From: Acidobacteriaceae bacterium
GTDB lineage: Bacteria; Acidobacteriota; Terriglobia; Terriglobales; Acidobacteriaceae
Direction of reading: 5' to 3'
Assembly: GCA_030838305.1 (NCBI GenBank)
Contig: JAUTWY010000404.1
Coordinates: 1 to 5,518 of the forward strand
Length of the DNA stretch: 5,518 nucleotides
Below, one piece after another: positions 5,473 to 5,518 of the stretch. Each line of letters starts with the position of its first letter. The first letter of the stretch is position 1. Below the pieces are notes generated by a model. That model made no database searches, had not been told where the DNA came from, and was given only the letters and a program-made list of their open reading frames with translations. The translations under genes and the position numbers were made by a program.

Positions 5473-5476
5473 CACA

Positions 5477-5518
5477 ATGCTGGAAAAGGCGCGCAACGCC
5501 GGACCGCGCCGCTACATC
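5477..5518 (+). CDS. 5' end of an unidentified gene, cut by the right edge
   Basis: An ATG with a GGAG site opens a frame of 14 codons (MLEKARNAGPRRYI) that is still open at the window end. The basic start ending in RRYI suggests entry into a first beta strand. This would fit a nucleotide-binding protein such as a deoxynucleoside kinase, whose family often begins 'RYI-x-I-E-G', but the visible part is far too short to assign a family. The gene is divergent from the DUF2007 gene, with 186 bp between the starts. Confidence 0.5.
   Translation, partial: MLEKARNAGPRRYI

Overview
The window looks like a chromosomal stretch from an Acidobacteriota genome, most likely class Terriglobia (Koribacter/Sulfotelmatobacter-like). 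This is an inference. It rests on moderately high GC, a set of ordinary bacterial genes, and gaps filled with palindromic elements of the kind scattered through those genomes: CCCACGG...CCTTGGG followed by GCCCCAACGGGGC, GGCACGAC-TTCA-GTCGTGCC followed by GGCTTTAGCCCCTGAGGG, and GGGACAGC...GCTGTCCC. No phage, insertion sequence, CRISPR array, tRNA or rRNA was seen.

Layout from left to right: (1) the 3' part of a GAF-domain sensor gene (+), cut by the window edge; (2) convergent to it, a small PilZ-domain gene (-) with an Ala/Glu/Lys repeat tail; (3) a 213-bp gap with a candidate extended -10 promoter for the PilZ gene and a double hairpin; (4) an NmrA-like NAD(P)-binding oxidoreductase (-); (5) a 124-bp divergent gap; (6) a BaiN/HI0933-type flavoprotein (+); (7) a 211-bp gap with two palindromic elements; (8) an RlmD/RumA-type 23S rRNA uracil-C5 methyltransferase (+) with a complete [4Fe-4S] motif and catalytic set, plus a hairpin-rich in-frame insert of about 90 bp; (9) a 145-bp convergent gap with a 3' hairpin and a repeat element; (10) a small DUF2007 protein (-); (11) the first 14 codons of a gene leaving the right edge (+). 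No gene-free stretch exceeds 300 bp.

The genes do not form one pathway. GAF and PilZ both point to signalling (ligand sensing and c-di-GMP binding), the two oxidoreductases share a divergent intergenic region, and the methyltransferase is a housekeeping rRNA modification enzyme. The least ordinary aspect is the density of distinct inverted-repeat elements (five in 5.5 kb), one of which appears to sit inside the rRNA methyltransferase reading frame. I found no convincing new multi-gene system.
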